The notes beneath the pieces are model-generated. The model was not told the origin of the DNA, searched no databases, and saw nothing but the letters and a program-made list of their open reading frames with translations. Of a stretch of 64,000 nt of DNA, positions 11,515-24,000 are shown piece by piece; the stretch's first letter is position 1; each line of letters opens with the position of its first letter. The translations under genes were made by a program, and so were the position numbers. Where the stretch lies: NCBI GenBank assembly GCA_031213475.1, contig JARUPZ010000017.1, forward strand, positions 10,805,087 through 10,869,086. The letters run 5' to 3'. This stretch comes from Nereocystis luetkeana (taxonomy: Eukaryota > Sar > Phaeophyceae > Laminariales > Laminariaceae).

Positions 11515-12569
11515 TTTTTCGCAATTGCCGGGGACGTGTATCCAGAGGAGTACGAAAAGTTCCTGTCCTACCTCAGCTTCGCCTACTTTGACATCGGCGT
11601 CATGACGCCGTTCTCGTGCTTGTTTTCTCACGATTTCTACACTCGTCTTCTGCTTGCAACTATCGGGCCGCTGGTTGTGCTCGCGGTACTTGCCAGCGCT
11701 TCGTGCTTCGCCCAAAGGAAATACAAAGGCTCCAGCAGCAAAATGGACGCGGTGCGGGGCAAGCATGTATCCGCAGCGCTCTTTTTTACGTTTTTCGTGT
11801 ATTCCTCGGTCACCTACACGGTGTTACAGACGTATACCTGTGATCCGCTTGATGGCGGAGAGACGTATCTTCAGGCTGACTACAGCCTGAAGTGCTCGAC
11901 CGGAAGGCACAGCATGTATACTGCATACGCCAGCCTGATGGTGGTCGTGTATCCTGTCGGCGTTCCCGCTATGATTCTCTGGTGGCTTATCCGAAACCGG
12001 AAAACCCTTCAAAGGAGTGATCGGCAAGACATAGGTCACCTCAAGCCGTTCAGGAACATGTGGGCCACTTACAGGCCATCGCGATACTACTACGAACTGA
12101 CTGGTGGAATTCTGCCGCCGAGTTACTCTTACCATGGCTTCGGTGTTCCTCGTTCCCAACACCGTTAACCAGATCGCCGCTGTGCTGTCGCTTGTCGCTT
12201 GCAGCAGTGTTCCTGTTCATTTCGGAGTATATGTCTCCGTTTCAGGTACGTAGAGACATGAACCTGTACCGATGGGGGAATGGCGTAGTTTTGGCGAGCA
12301 TGTACGTTGCCCTCCTACTCAAAGCAAACGACTCCAATGACAGGTCAGGCCTTGTATCCGTCTTCGGGGCGGTGCTGATCACCGCAAACGTGTTCATGGT
12401 CGTTGCGGTACTGATTCAGACCGTGCTCTCGGCGAAGGCGTGGCATGTCTCAAAGTCAAATGCAGGTAGGGTCCTTCCGGGTGCCTCCGGCCCTTCGCCA
12501 AGGTTTTTGCGTGGCACGAACCTGGTTCACGCCGCACAGGTGCAAGGCCGTTTGAGCGAGGAATCGTGA
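11515..12569 (+). pseudogene. multi-pass membrane protein fragment, right-arm copy (two frameshifts)
   Basis: Same product as the left-arm copy, on the opposite strand. Possible 3' splice site TAG just before 11515. The reading frame is broken twice. The shared ACTG duplication (12096-12103) separates YYEL from the EFCRR block, as in the left arm. A second, private 7-bp tandem duplication (12188-12201, unit TGTCGCT) moves the rest into the third frame, so the remaining helices (LFISEYMSPF, RWGNGVVLASMYVALLL) run in a different phase from the left copy. One coding substitution is visible in the Cys loop (DDGE in the left arm, DGGE here). It cannot make the family's full domain. Confidence 0.75.
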
Positions 12570-14159
12570 AGGCGGGGCTTCGTCGCTTAGATACGCTTTG
12601 TTAAGTCATCGATGGACGCAGAAGCGCACAGTTACTACTGTGCCCGTAAAGAGAGTCCTGTCTTCAGCATTTTGTCTACGAGTGACAAGTACTAGTGGAT
12701 GAAATAAAAAGATTCAAGTAATTAATTTGCTGTAGACAGGCTCAAGATTAGCCTCCGAAAACATGCGGCTGGATAGCTTAAATGCTTGCGGCGGGAACGT
12801 GTATGGGTGCTGGGTTTATTTGTTGCGTTCCCTGATTGATGTGTGACGGGTATAAACATGTCAAAAATTTCTTAGCTCATCCTTGGTGGGGGGGGGGGGC
12901 AGTCAGGCAATCACACACGGCACACACAAGCCCGGCCAGGGTGGAGCTAGGAAGCCATCGGGGCAATGGCAATAACCCCTGTATGAGTTTGTCACGTTGC
13001 GTAGAGGGGATGGTATTGTGTGTGACTCAAACGTTTTCGTTTTGGACGTAGGGGCTCCTCATTTGTGGAAGAACCCAGATATATATATATTTATCCTGTC
13101 AGAGGTTTTACGTTGTTAGTTATATTTCCTGATGGTGTGTCTGGATGGGGGGGGAGTGTTCATCGGGCTGCGCGTGCAATTTCTGGCCAAGTGAGTGTTT
13201 GGTCTGAGGTGGGGAGCCGGAGGAAACGAAGGAATGTGCTCCTTCAACGGAGACATGCTACTGTTGTTTGGCTTCTAACGATGTGTAAGCAAACACGCTC
13301 GATTAGGGCCAGGGGTGGAGTGGGAAGCTTTCGGCGATCGGTGCAGCCCCGAGGGAGATGTATACCACCGGCAATGGAGAGGTGCTGTGTATTGTGGTAC
13401 TCACGGCAGTTGAACGAGAAACTGGTCCCAATACCGAAGCGAAAAGAGGGGTAGTATCTACAGTCGCGTGGTTGAGATTTTGCGATAGCGAGATGAGATT
13501 AGGGCACTATATGTTGGAAAAGGGTAATAATTTGTACGAAGGTATCGAATTCGGAGTTTGAGGATTGAGGAGTAATGAAAAACGTGAGAGGGGTGTATGT
13601 CAGGATCATTGGAATGCAAGAACAACTCAGTACGATAGTGGTTGGGTTTTGTATTTTAGTGTCCGGCCGTTTTCAGTTGAATACGAAACGACTAGGGCAG
13701 GCGGCCTCGATGGTTGTGCAATGGTACTTGAACCAAGAACATGTTTGTGTACACTCTACCCAAAGCTGTACTCAGGTAGACTGCGGGCACGAAACTTCAT
13801 TTCAGCTAAAAGCAGTCACCAGTCGGAAAACTACTAGCACGGAATGCCTTTCCCCTTGCAGCGCGGTCACTACTGCACGCTCTACCGGTGGTATGTTGCG
13901 GTGCCGGCAGTGTCAACAGGTGCCACAGCCAGCGGAACACTCGGCAACTAACTATGCCGCACCGAGTTATCGCCGTCGCGCGCTGAGTATTGCCAACACT
14001 CCCGAGACGCCCCCCCGACCGTAAATCCAGTAAAGCCAGCACTGCTGCTGCCGTTACATTTCGACTAAACGAACGAGATCCTCTTATTGATCGCTTCCAA
14101 TTCTACATTTTTTGGCCTATTCCGTGCCAGAGGTCGCTGACTCTTTCTAGAAGGTTAGT

Positions 14160-15560
14160 CGAGAACGTGGATTTTTCCAGCCATATAGAGTAAGCTTGAA
14201 CAATCGCCACCCGCGAAGGATAGGGTCCAATATCTGTAGCATGAATGATTCCAAGCGTCTACGACCCCAACACACTCTAGGAACGATAGCACTAACCCTC
14301 GCGTCGATACCGGTCTGTACGGCGTGGAACCCCCAACCCCACTGGCTCTTTGTTGTTGGGCTGGGGTTAGTGGAGCAATCGCTACCCGGGGAAGATAAAG
14401 GTTCCCATACCCGGATGAAAAATAATTCCATACCTCCGCAACTCCAGCGAATCGGGGATGAAAGTGGTTTTCCCCTGGGTGGATACCGGCCCGCACGGCA
14501 ATGAAGAAACCACAACCTCATTGGTTGACTGCCGATGTGCTCGAGTTTGTGGAGCCAACACCACCCGAGTAGAATAAGGCCCTATCTCCGGATCGGAAAT
14601 TTCTCTAAACAACTCTATCTCCAACACGCCAGGGGCAAAAGCGGCGGTCCCCCGAGCCGATACCGCCTTGTACGGTTCCAAACACCGATCTCCACTGGCT
14701 TAACTCTTTTAGGAACCCAGTCCCGTTTATAATAATAGGGAACAAATTGGAATTTAAGTGATTTGCCCTCAAATCGGGACTGCGGTACCAAAGGGGTTTA
14801 TAGTGATTGTCCGCCCCCCGGAAGGATAACGTCCCACGCTCGGAACAGAAAACCCTTCCATGCAGCTGCTATCAAACATACCGGGGACACCTTTGGCAGT
14901 CTCCCGGCTCGATTCCACCCCCCGCGGTATGGGAACGCCAACCCAGTGACTGATTGCAAATTGGCAGGGATTTGCGGAGCCATCGCCATCAGGGGAGGAT
15001 GAAGTCACATCCCCCGGGTCATAATGCATCCCATGATCCACAGTTAGTCGAAAAACCACACGAACGAAAACTGTGTCCCCCCGAGCCGATATCGCCGCGC
15101 ATGGAGTAGAAACCTCAACCACACTGATGATTGAGGATAGGCTTGGGAGCGTGAAGACAGTGCCACCCGGGCAGGATAAAAATATAATCCCGAATATCGA
15201 TTCATCAACTATATATCTAACCCGGGTGGATACCGCCTCGCACGTTATCGAAACCGTAGATACACAGATCGATTGCTGATTAGCTGGGATTTGTGGAGCC
15301 CGTGGCACCCGGGGAAGATGGATTATGAGCCGGATCGATACCGACCTGTAAATTGTGGAAACCCCAACCTCACTGGCTCATTGCTTGTTTGCTCTGGTTC
15401 GTGGAACCACCGCCACCCGAGGAGAACGGTGTTCCATACCCGGATTAGAATCCCACCATATGACTGCGAATCGAACAGACCGTGGATAAACACGGTGGTC
15501 CCCCGGGTCGATACCGGCCCGCACAGGGTTAGGGTTACCCCAATCCCACTGACTGATTAA
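14160..15560. repeat. diverged satellite (right), mirror of the left satellite
   Basis: Units with the reverse-complement core CCGATACCGGCCCGCACGG recur near 14308, 14482, 14658, 15085, 15228, 15336 and 15508, with the same accompanying blocks (for example GGAGCCACCGCCACCCG). The spacing is about 110-180 bp where measurable. The last unit ends in a two-unit TTAGGG tract (about 15524-15537). Confidence 0.8.
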
Positions 15561-17280
15561 AGATAGCCTAGAGTTTGTCAATCCAACGGCACCCGCGGAG
15601 TATACGGTACAGCTCTCAGAAGAAACCATTCTATGTAAGACTGAAGTCTACAAATTCAACAAATCCGGCACAGGAGGGCGAAAACCAAAATCTGGACCCA
15701 CCCGTTCGGTCGGCCCAATTTGTTTTGCCCCCCCCAACCCAAAAACGTATTCGGATTGCTTTCGAAGCGTTATCAACCTTTTGATACCGATACGACCATA
15801 CGTGTCACATCTAAACCGTACTGACGTGCATTTTGGTTGCTTTCGTATCTACAGAAAATGTGCGGTCTAACTTGAGCAAACCAGCGCGTACATCAAGCAA
15901 ATATGTACGTGTTTACGCATGTGTATTGTGTGTGTCTAAGTGTGTCGGCATACACATTTGGTTAAAAAGCATGCTTAACAAGAGTGTATTTGATCAAATT
16001 TGGAGTGTATTACAGTATGTATGGTGTATAGATTACAAGCAAGTGTTAAGATCAAGGTCGGGACACTTTGTATCCCTGGACAGGTTTTGCCTATTGAGGC
16101 AGTACTCGTTGATACTCACGTGCGTTGTTTGCATAGAGACAGAAGAAGAGCAGCTTCATTCTCTCCGTACACGCGGAGACTGGGAGCTCGCCCCAAAGAA
16201 GAACAAGTGGAATCAGTGTACGCATGTATATAGAGAGACGCGTTCAGAGTTAGACATACTAATTGCAACCGTGGGACCGGAAATCGCATACGTAAAGAAA
16301 AGGCAGAGTACGTATGGCCTCTCTGGTTGCCTGGAAATCAGCCAAACACAGTTGAAAGCTAGACAAAGTAGACAAATCCAGATGTGCCTGGCCAGTTTCA
16401 AGCCAAACCCAGGTACGACGTGAGGTTGGCCAATGGCAGGGCTCCTGACGTGTGATTTTCTTTGGGTTTTAGAGTGTGAATGGTTTTGGCATGAACATGG
16501 CGAGGTATACCTGATTTAGCAAAAACCCTTACAAACAAATCATTTAGAGGCGCCTGTGGAAAATGTATCCTGCAGGCATGCTCTGCATACGCTTCACATC
16601 CCAATCGGTGGAGTGCCTGACATCAGGGTGGATGGTGGGCCTCCAGCGGCTCCTGCGTACACATAGCTGCATTTTTACACGTCATGGGAAGGATCCACCG
16701 CCGGGTTAAAAGTACCAAACAGGAGCAGGGTGCCGAGCGCAACTCGCCTACTCAATTTTGCAGAACGGACGAAATGCGTTTCAGCAGGGCCGCCCTATGT
16801 CTGATACTCCAGTATATGTGGCTGATACTGGTCTACGGAGACTTGGGGCTTACACGGTGTGACGAGGCATTGTTCTTATGAGGTGTCCGTGTGGATGCTT
16901 CGTCCTCTGGGAATGACTCGGCATCCTTCGGGGGTAGTCGATTACCAGTAGTACAGTACGACCCGGGTCTGTGATACAGCGATGCTGCCCGTGTATATGT
17001 GTGGGTGGAGCCTGTGGCACTTGAGTGTTCTGCGTGTGCATAGAGACTGTGACAAACGGGGACGACTCTCTTCTGGGATATGTGTGTTCTGCGTGTGGGT
17101 GGGGCTTTTTGGCGACTAGGTAAGGCTCACTTGGTTGTTATCTTCTTTGCGGCATGGCTGTGGGCCGCGTGGCCAGATATGAAACGTCACGGCAGCAGCA
17201 CATACAAACACACCTTCATTTTGATCAGAATGACGCGGATCATCTGCGCCGTTTCCCGGCTTGCAGCATACGTGCCCTAA
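15561..17280. other. interval without a recognised gene
   Basis: The longest ORF (15833-16423, plus, 196 codons) has no motif I recognise, no splice-site support and a composition close to random. I see no RNA gene or clear repeat. Confidence 0.5.
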
Positions 17281-17289
17281 CAACTACCT

Positions 17290-18000
17290 CGTTGAAGGAG
17301 CACGCCACCGCCCAGTTGGGTCGACTAATCGTCCACCCTCGACCCCCATACGATACACTATGCAACCTTCCGGCCAGCCGGTTCCCTATCACCCTCTCCT
17401 TTTATTTTTACATCAGATATGCGCGATTGTTGCCTGCGCCGCTTCCCGTTTAGCGACACCCTCGTGCTCGCAACCGCTGCGTAAGAACGGGCTGCACATA
17501 TGGTGTTTAGGTCGCTGTAACGTTGACTCAATATCCGCAAGCCCTACATCGTACACTAGACCCCACACCCGCCGCCTCGAACGACCCCCGATCACCCTCT
17601 TTGCATGTCCTCCTGCGTTTTAGCAGGATGCCCCTGTGGAGGTTTTTCAGCAGAACCCACCTTTTCTTGTGCCTCAGAAGAACGACGAAAGACGTTGGTC
17701 TCTCGCCGCTTTCGGGTGCCGACCTCCTCGCTTTACGTAGTAACAGGCTGGTTTTTTTGTGTCGCTTTAAATAGCTCCCCAAAGGGATTGACTTATCATC
17801 CACCCTTGACTTCCATACCAGACTACGCAGCCACCTTCTTGATCGGCTCCTTATCAATATCGCTTTGGGCTTCAGCAGAATAACCTTCTTGCCGGCCTGT
17901 AAAATAACCCTCTTGCATTTCAGCAGAACTACGACGCGATTGTCTTCGCCGCTTCCCGTCGCGGGACATCTTCGCTCTGACAACCGCGGCGTCTAACACA
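17290..18000. repeat. three diverged tandem copies spanning the end of the phytyl ester synthase gene
   Basis: Blocks near 17290-17490, 17500-17740 and 17770-18000 share segments such as CGCCGCTTCCCGT with ATCGTCCACCCTCGAC / ATCATCCACCCTTGAC and the TTTCAGCAGGA/TTTCAGCAGAA type. The last block includes the 3' part of the terminal exon. The others lie downstream of the stop codon and look like decayed duplicates of it. Confidence 0.6.
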
Positions 18001-21000
18001 GGCGTGTCTAATGTCGGAGCCGGCTCCCCCCGGAGGCGTTCGTACAGCAGGCGCGTCGCTGGGTCGAAGTAAGGGTCTTGCTCTCTAGCCCTCAGCAACG
18101 AATCAATGCCTAACTCCACTTCGTCCTGGCTCGAGAGCGAGCGAGGAAGCGGGGGGTGGGGGGGGGGAGGGGTGGGGAGGTGGGGGATGAGTTGGAAGAG
18201 GGGCGTTCTCGCGCGATAATGCCATCACCAGAAAGGAAAATCGTAACTATGGCCCCGTTTGCCGTAACGCCACTCGAGGTTGTGATCTACAGTATGTTCC
18301 GCAATTATTCCGTCCTGGCTCGAGGGCTGAGGGGTGGGGAAGGGTGAGGGTTAGGGTCAGGGGGTACGGAATGGGGAAATTGGCGGGTGCTGGGGAAGGG
18401 GGAAGGGGGGGGTCGGTGGGGTTAGGGGAGGTGGGGGGTAGGAGTGGGAGGTGTAACGGCTGCCGGATTTCGTGTTGTCCGGTAAATCTCAACCTAGGTT
18501 GCTTGTTACTACTCAGTACTACACCAACAAGAAACACGCAATATGGGCTATAAGGCTAAAACCCTGTCCGTGATAGCATCCTTGAGAAACCTTGAGCATA
18601 GACTCTTAGACGCTGGTACCTGCACGGACTGAGGGTAGCGCTCACCGCTGAGCACAATTTCTTAACCCCATTTTCTTGGCGTCTTCTGAAAAAAGTCGAT
18701 TATCATGTTCTTATTCTTAATATAAGGTTATTCCTTATTCGTGGGCCTATACTGGTGTATTTTGTTCCTTATCCCGTACAGTAGACAACAAGTCAGTCAG
18801 TTGGAGAGCGATGCGAAAAGGAGCTACAGCAGTGGTACAAGTACACCTTCACGTGTTCGTATGTCTCCTGACAAGCAGCCCTGTCGCTCCTGTCGAGCCC
18901 TTCCAGGCTAACCGGCTCGCCAAACCGGACGTACACCCGGGAAGGGAGCTTGGGCAGCACGAAGGGCGGCACAAACTGCTCCTTGGAACTTCCACCTGAA
19001 AACGGGAGAACGGCCGTCACCGTACTTGCTTCGTCTAGTGTCATCCTCTTCGCCTGGTTGGGTGTTCCACATCATGTTTTGTGTTTCCGACTGTGATACC
19101 AAGCCGTAGAAAAACTAGCCAATCAGGGTTAGGGTTAGGGTTAGGGTTCGTACGTAGAACAACTAGGCAATCAGGGTGTTATACGTAGAGCGACTCTATC
19201 CCCAGAAAGCTGCGTTTCATATGATACAAAGCGGAGAACTTTACTGGCAGCACGAAACACAGGACAGGAAAAGCCACGAATGAAGTCTTCCTTGTACGTG
19301 GAAGTGTGGTGAGCTTAAGCTTTATTCTTACCAATCCGCTGGAGGATGAAAGAAAAAAATTAAGCCTCCCCGTGGTGGACGGTGTGCGCTCGTTGGGGTT
19401 CCTCAGACGGTTTCCCGCAGACTAATTTCGACTACAGTAAATCCTCGATCTGACAGGTGATGTATTTCTATTATGAATATCGGGCACGCCGAAAAGCCTA
19501 TCACCATCGAGTACCATCTCCGGGCCACAGTAGATCATGCAGAGCATATACTTCGTATGTAGTTCCCACCCGGCAGCGTGAGTTAGATCATACAGACCGC
19601 ATCGATCAGGGATGTACTCGCTCTCAAACATCCAGATCTATCAAATGTGGGGAGAATTTTCTCAGAACGTTATATTCATGATCTGTCAAATGCGGGGAGA
19701 ATTTTCCCAGAACATTATACTCATGATTTGTCCGATGTGTGGAACATTCCCATAACGTTCTTTTGTTGTACGTTCGATGTGTGGAACATTCCCAGAACGC
19801 TACTTTCATCATGTGTCGGGCGTGTGGAACATTCCCAGAACGTTATTTTCATGATTCGTACGATGTGCGGAACATTCCCAGGTCGTCTATACTTTTCATC
19901 TGTCCTGTATGTCGAGTATCCCTCGAAGGTTATTAATAGTAAATATCACGCGAAGTTACAAACAGTATAGCAGTAGTGGAGTTCCATAGGATGGATAAAA
20001 GGTACCAGGGTATACGATAGGAAGGATAAAGGCATACCATAGGACGAATAAAAGGTATACAGTAGATGGATCCTTACCCCTGGCGGACGGCGTGCCCTCG
20101 TTTTGCTTCCTCAGGCGATTTCCCACATAGGGCACTTCCAGGAGCTGATCACCATCGAGAACCATTTCCAGGCTATAGCAGTACGTATATCCGTAGGGCA
20201 TCGGGGCCAGCGACAAGGGGAGACGGCCGGAGGCTTAGGAGGCGGAATAGAGCCGTGTGGAAAACAGAGTCCGAGAACTGCTGTGTGTCCGGTACTGCTG
20301 CAATTACTGCCGCTGATGCTGCTCTTAATACTGCTGCGAATACAACTCCTACTACTACTGCTACAACCACGACTACTATTACTCCTACTATATGTTACTG
20401 CTTCTGCTGCTAGTGGTACTGCTATTATACTTGAAGTACGGCACGGTATATTTCTGCTAGTGCTACTGCTGCTGCAGTACTACTATTAATACTGATACGT
20501 CGATATTAAACGTTACTACCATTACAATATGCAGCTACCCCCACTACTACTACTGCCACTAGTTTACTACTACTGCCACTCCTTCTGTACTACTGCTGCT
20601 GCACGGTATTCACACCAGACGAAAGTGAATGGCACGATACCTGTCCGCAATGCCGACGGCCGAAAAGGGGATGATGACGGCGCCGGAGGCAGCGGCCAGG
20701 CGAACAAACTCTCCCTTCTCCGGCCAGAACAGCTTGTACTCCTCGCCCCTGTGTCGATAGCGTATCATGCGGCATAAATAAGGTAGGGGACTCTTCATAA
20801 TAGCAGTGAGAACCAACAGTGCCCCATTAAGTTCCTGCTCCTCTATCGATAGCAGCAAGGGTAAGGGTTAGGGTAAGGGTTAGGGTTAGGGTTAGGGTTA
20901 GGGGCGAACATTAACACACCAATACCAGTAAAGACAGCGTCCATCGAAAACGATACCAGGATCATACGCGGCACCGCTCAACGCCCCCGTATAACTAACC

Positions 21001-24000
21001 CTAAGGTATCAATACAGCACCAGTAGGGAGCAACATCGTTCACCAAGTACAATATCCTGGTACGCACACCACCACCGGATAACCCTCAATCAATAACAAA
21101 AAGGATCAACTTCGTTCATGAAACACGGTGAGTGCAGTGCGGACAGCGAGTACGCGACACCATTCAACCCTTTGAGGACTACCGCCCCCTTTCTGGGGAA
21201 AACCCAGTCAAATTCTAGGAAGCCTGTCTCCCAAACGGGTCTATGGAGACTGCAGTCCTAAGGTTAGGGTTAACGCCCTTATCCGAGGGCAGTAAGGAAA
21301 GAGAAGTAAGGACCAACACCGTTCACCAAGTACGATAGGTGACAACACTTAATGACCCTGTATGACAATAGTGAGGACCAACATCTCGTTCACTGGCCGC
21401 AGTACGTTAAAACACCACGACAATGACACAGGGTCAGTAGCAGCAGTGGCCAGCATCGTCCATCACCTATAGTACGATACAACGAGGTTACAGTGTTTTT
21501 TAGATTTTAGGCGGGCCACCATGGCAGGCGGTCGAGATATACCAGTAAATGTTTTGTGTGATGTGCAGACCATTCACTCCTCACAAGAAGACTGCATGTA
21601 TCCCGTAGTGTGTACCTTTTTACCAGGTACCGGTATATGACAAGGCACCCAAGAGGCAGATACCTACGTAGTATATACCCGTGGCTGTCTCTGGAAGTGG
21701 CTCACGAGAAATCTAACTAATCAATTCAACATTGTCATCCATACGGTTAGGTAATAAGCACAAGGTGCCGAAATCCACGTCGCAAGCGGTGCTTAGTAGT
21801 AGATAGAGTTCATCCTCCATGAGACTGGCTGAACACCTCATCACACTTCACGCTTGGTGCAAGCAATCGTCTTCTGCCTGGTCGCGAAACCCGGCATGCA
21901 ACGTCCCGGCATCGTAGGGGTGTGAGGGTATGATATGCTCATGCGACTACACCCATGCATGGCATGAGGGTGTGTCTTAACCCCCCCCCAGAGAGCATCA
22001 GAACGAGCGGAATGGAATATTATTCGCAACGTGAATTGGTGTTCATTGGTTGTGGGAAACGAAAAGATCCAGTGTAGCCCGAGAAAAACAGTATATCTAA
22101 GAAGAGGAAAATTTGTTGCACCCCTTTTTCTTGTTCGGGAGGAGCGAACGGCCCGACCGAACGGGAACAAACTGCAGATTATTTGATGTAGATGGACACC
22201 ACCGGAGATGGATGTGGACACCAATTGGCCGTGGCATGTGCAAAAGATAACGTTCGTGCCGATTCGGCAGACGAGGCTCAGGATCCTTCCTGGACCCAAT
22301 CACGTTTTTTTCGATAGATAGATAGGAACGGAACGAATGACCACGAGCAGCCTCGTTCCGTTCCGCACATTCCCATGCTCTTTGGTGGGGGTTAAGACAC
22401 GCCCTGAGCACACCTTTCTCCCGTGAAGGTAATACGACTGCGCTATTTTTTATTAAGGGGGAAGTACACATCTATCGCGGTATCGGTGAAATGTTAACGT
22501 TAGAGTGGGCCGTGCCACACCTCGAAAACATCCTTGAGTCCTGCTTGATCACTACATATGCCAGGGCAGATAGATGGACGAATTCCTGATCTGTATGATC
22601 TGTATGATCTAGCTCATGTTGCCGGGTAGGAGCCGTGTAATCTGCATGGATGATCTACGACATAATTCCTCGGTTGGATCTGTACTATGCTCAACCTGCA
22701 TAACCAGCGCAACACATCGAAACAGTGCGTTAGGTTCTACACGATCTACATCGTTATGTGTCCGACGTGTGGGTTGTGGTTCGACGATATCGACATTATC
22801 GGACCCGGAGATGAATGGGAGTCTACGGCAATGGAGGGTCGGATCGATAATAATTTCTGCAGATGAAGAGTGAAAGGAAGGAGATGCACTTGACGCCATT
22901 CTGTGCTGATCACGTGAGGTGTTAGCCACGAAGTAAAATCCAATATACTTCGGCAGTCAGAAGACGTTCGACGAACTGGTGTTTGTATTATTATCTGCCG
23001 TTTTAGGTACAACATAGTGTTATTTAGCATACCTAGAATTCCATGTGTCAGAGCTAGCCTAACAACTCAAGCTTAAACAAGCAAGACGGACGGCAAAAAA
23101 CTACGACAACGCTGAAGCCGCCTGACAAACGTTTAAAAACAAAACTGCCTTCAATCAAGCTGTCACACGACACATGTTTCGTTTTGTTTTTCGTATGCGG
23201 CCCCGTTGGAGTAGGTTGCAAGTCATGCAAGGACTGGACATTTTCCTGTTTAAGGTGTACGATGTGGTTAGCCATGATGTGTATCTGGCTGTTTCATGTT
23301 TTCCGTATTATTATTTTTGGCTATACGATTTTGCCTGAGGTGTTCTTCCGCTACTATTCTTGGAGCCTGTGCTACGACCGCGGACTCAATATTTCGGACA
23401 CGAGGTCATGAGACAACAACGGCAACAACCACATCAACAAAGCAGCTCATCCAACCTTATTCGGGATCAACAAAACTCAATCCAAATAAATTGTTCTTGT
23501 TTTTCGGTACGCGACAGCTCTTGAGTAAACCTAACCCTAACCCTAACCTTAAGTTAAAGTTAAACAAATGCCTCGACCTTTGCAAAAAAAAAACACACAC
23601 ACACACACATTTTCATCATTTCAATCGTTTGAATCGTTAAAATCGTTAGAAACATTTGAATCCTTTTAAATCTCGAGAAATAAACGAAATCAATTTGATC
23701 TCCTATTAATAGTCAGATCCGGAGGTGCACGTAAGAAGAGATCGGAAACGTGGGTGGGCTAGACCCACCTGTCCAAAACATGTGCTCACTTTTTATGGTA
23801 GGCCTCGCTCACTCCCCCGGGGAAGAGCAAGACGTTGTCCCCTCTCTTCAGCAGGCGGTACATGTTCCGGGGGGACACCGGTACAGCCCCGAACTGCTCA
23901 TTCCCGGAGGAGGCGAGGCGAGAAAAGGAAATGCAAAGGGTGGTTATTAACGGTCGCCAAAGCGACGCACTCAAAAGTCGGCGCATTTGTGAGCGCGATG

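Larger units (their letters stand above)
10113..15560 (-). repeat. giant inverted repeat, right arm
   Basis: Inverted partner of 4140-9465. The inner part, to about 13780, is nearly identical to the left arm. From about 13780 to 14140 it is diverged. From 14140 to 15560 it consists of the mirrored satellite. It carries the second copy of the membrane-protein fragment on the plus strand and a TTAGGG pair at about 10483-10498. Confidence 0.9.

Noticed and set aside
4140..15560. Inverted repeat as a pure assembly artefact
   Set aside because: The arms differ by substitutions, a 7-bp indel and strongly diverged outer parts, and the loop is unique sequence. A simple read-through artefact would give identical arms. 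Long reads are still needed.
15833..16423. 196-codon plus-strand ORF
   Set aside because: No motif, no splice sites or repeats supporting it, and near-random composition; not called as a gene.
22097..22471. minus-strand ORF through the MITE, and its counterpart at 32160-32708
   Set aside because: Interior of the element. In the second case the ORF simply reads out of exon 4 past its donor into the MITE.
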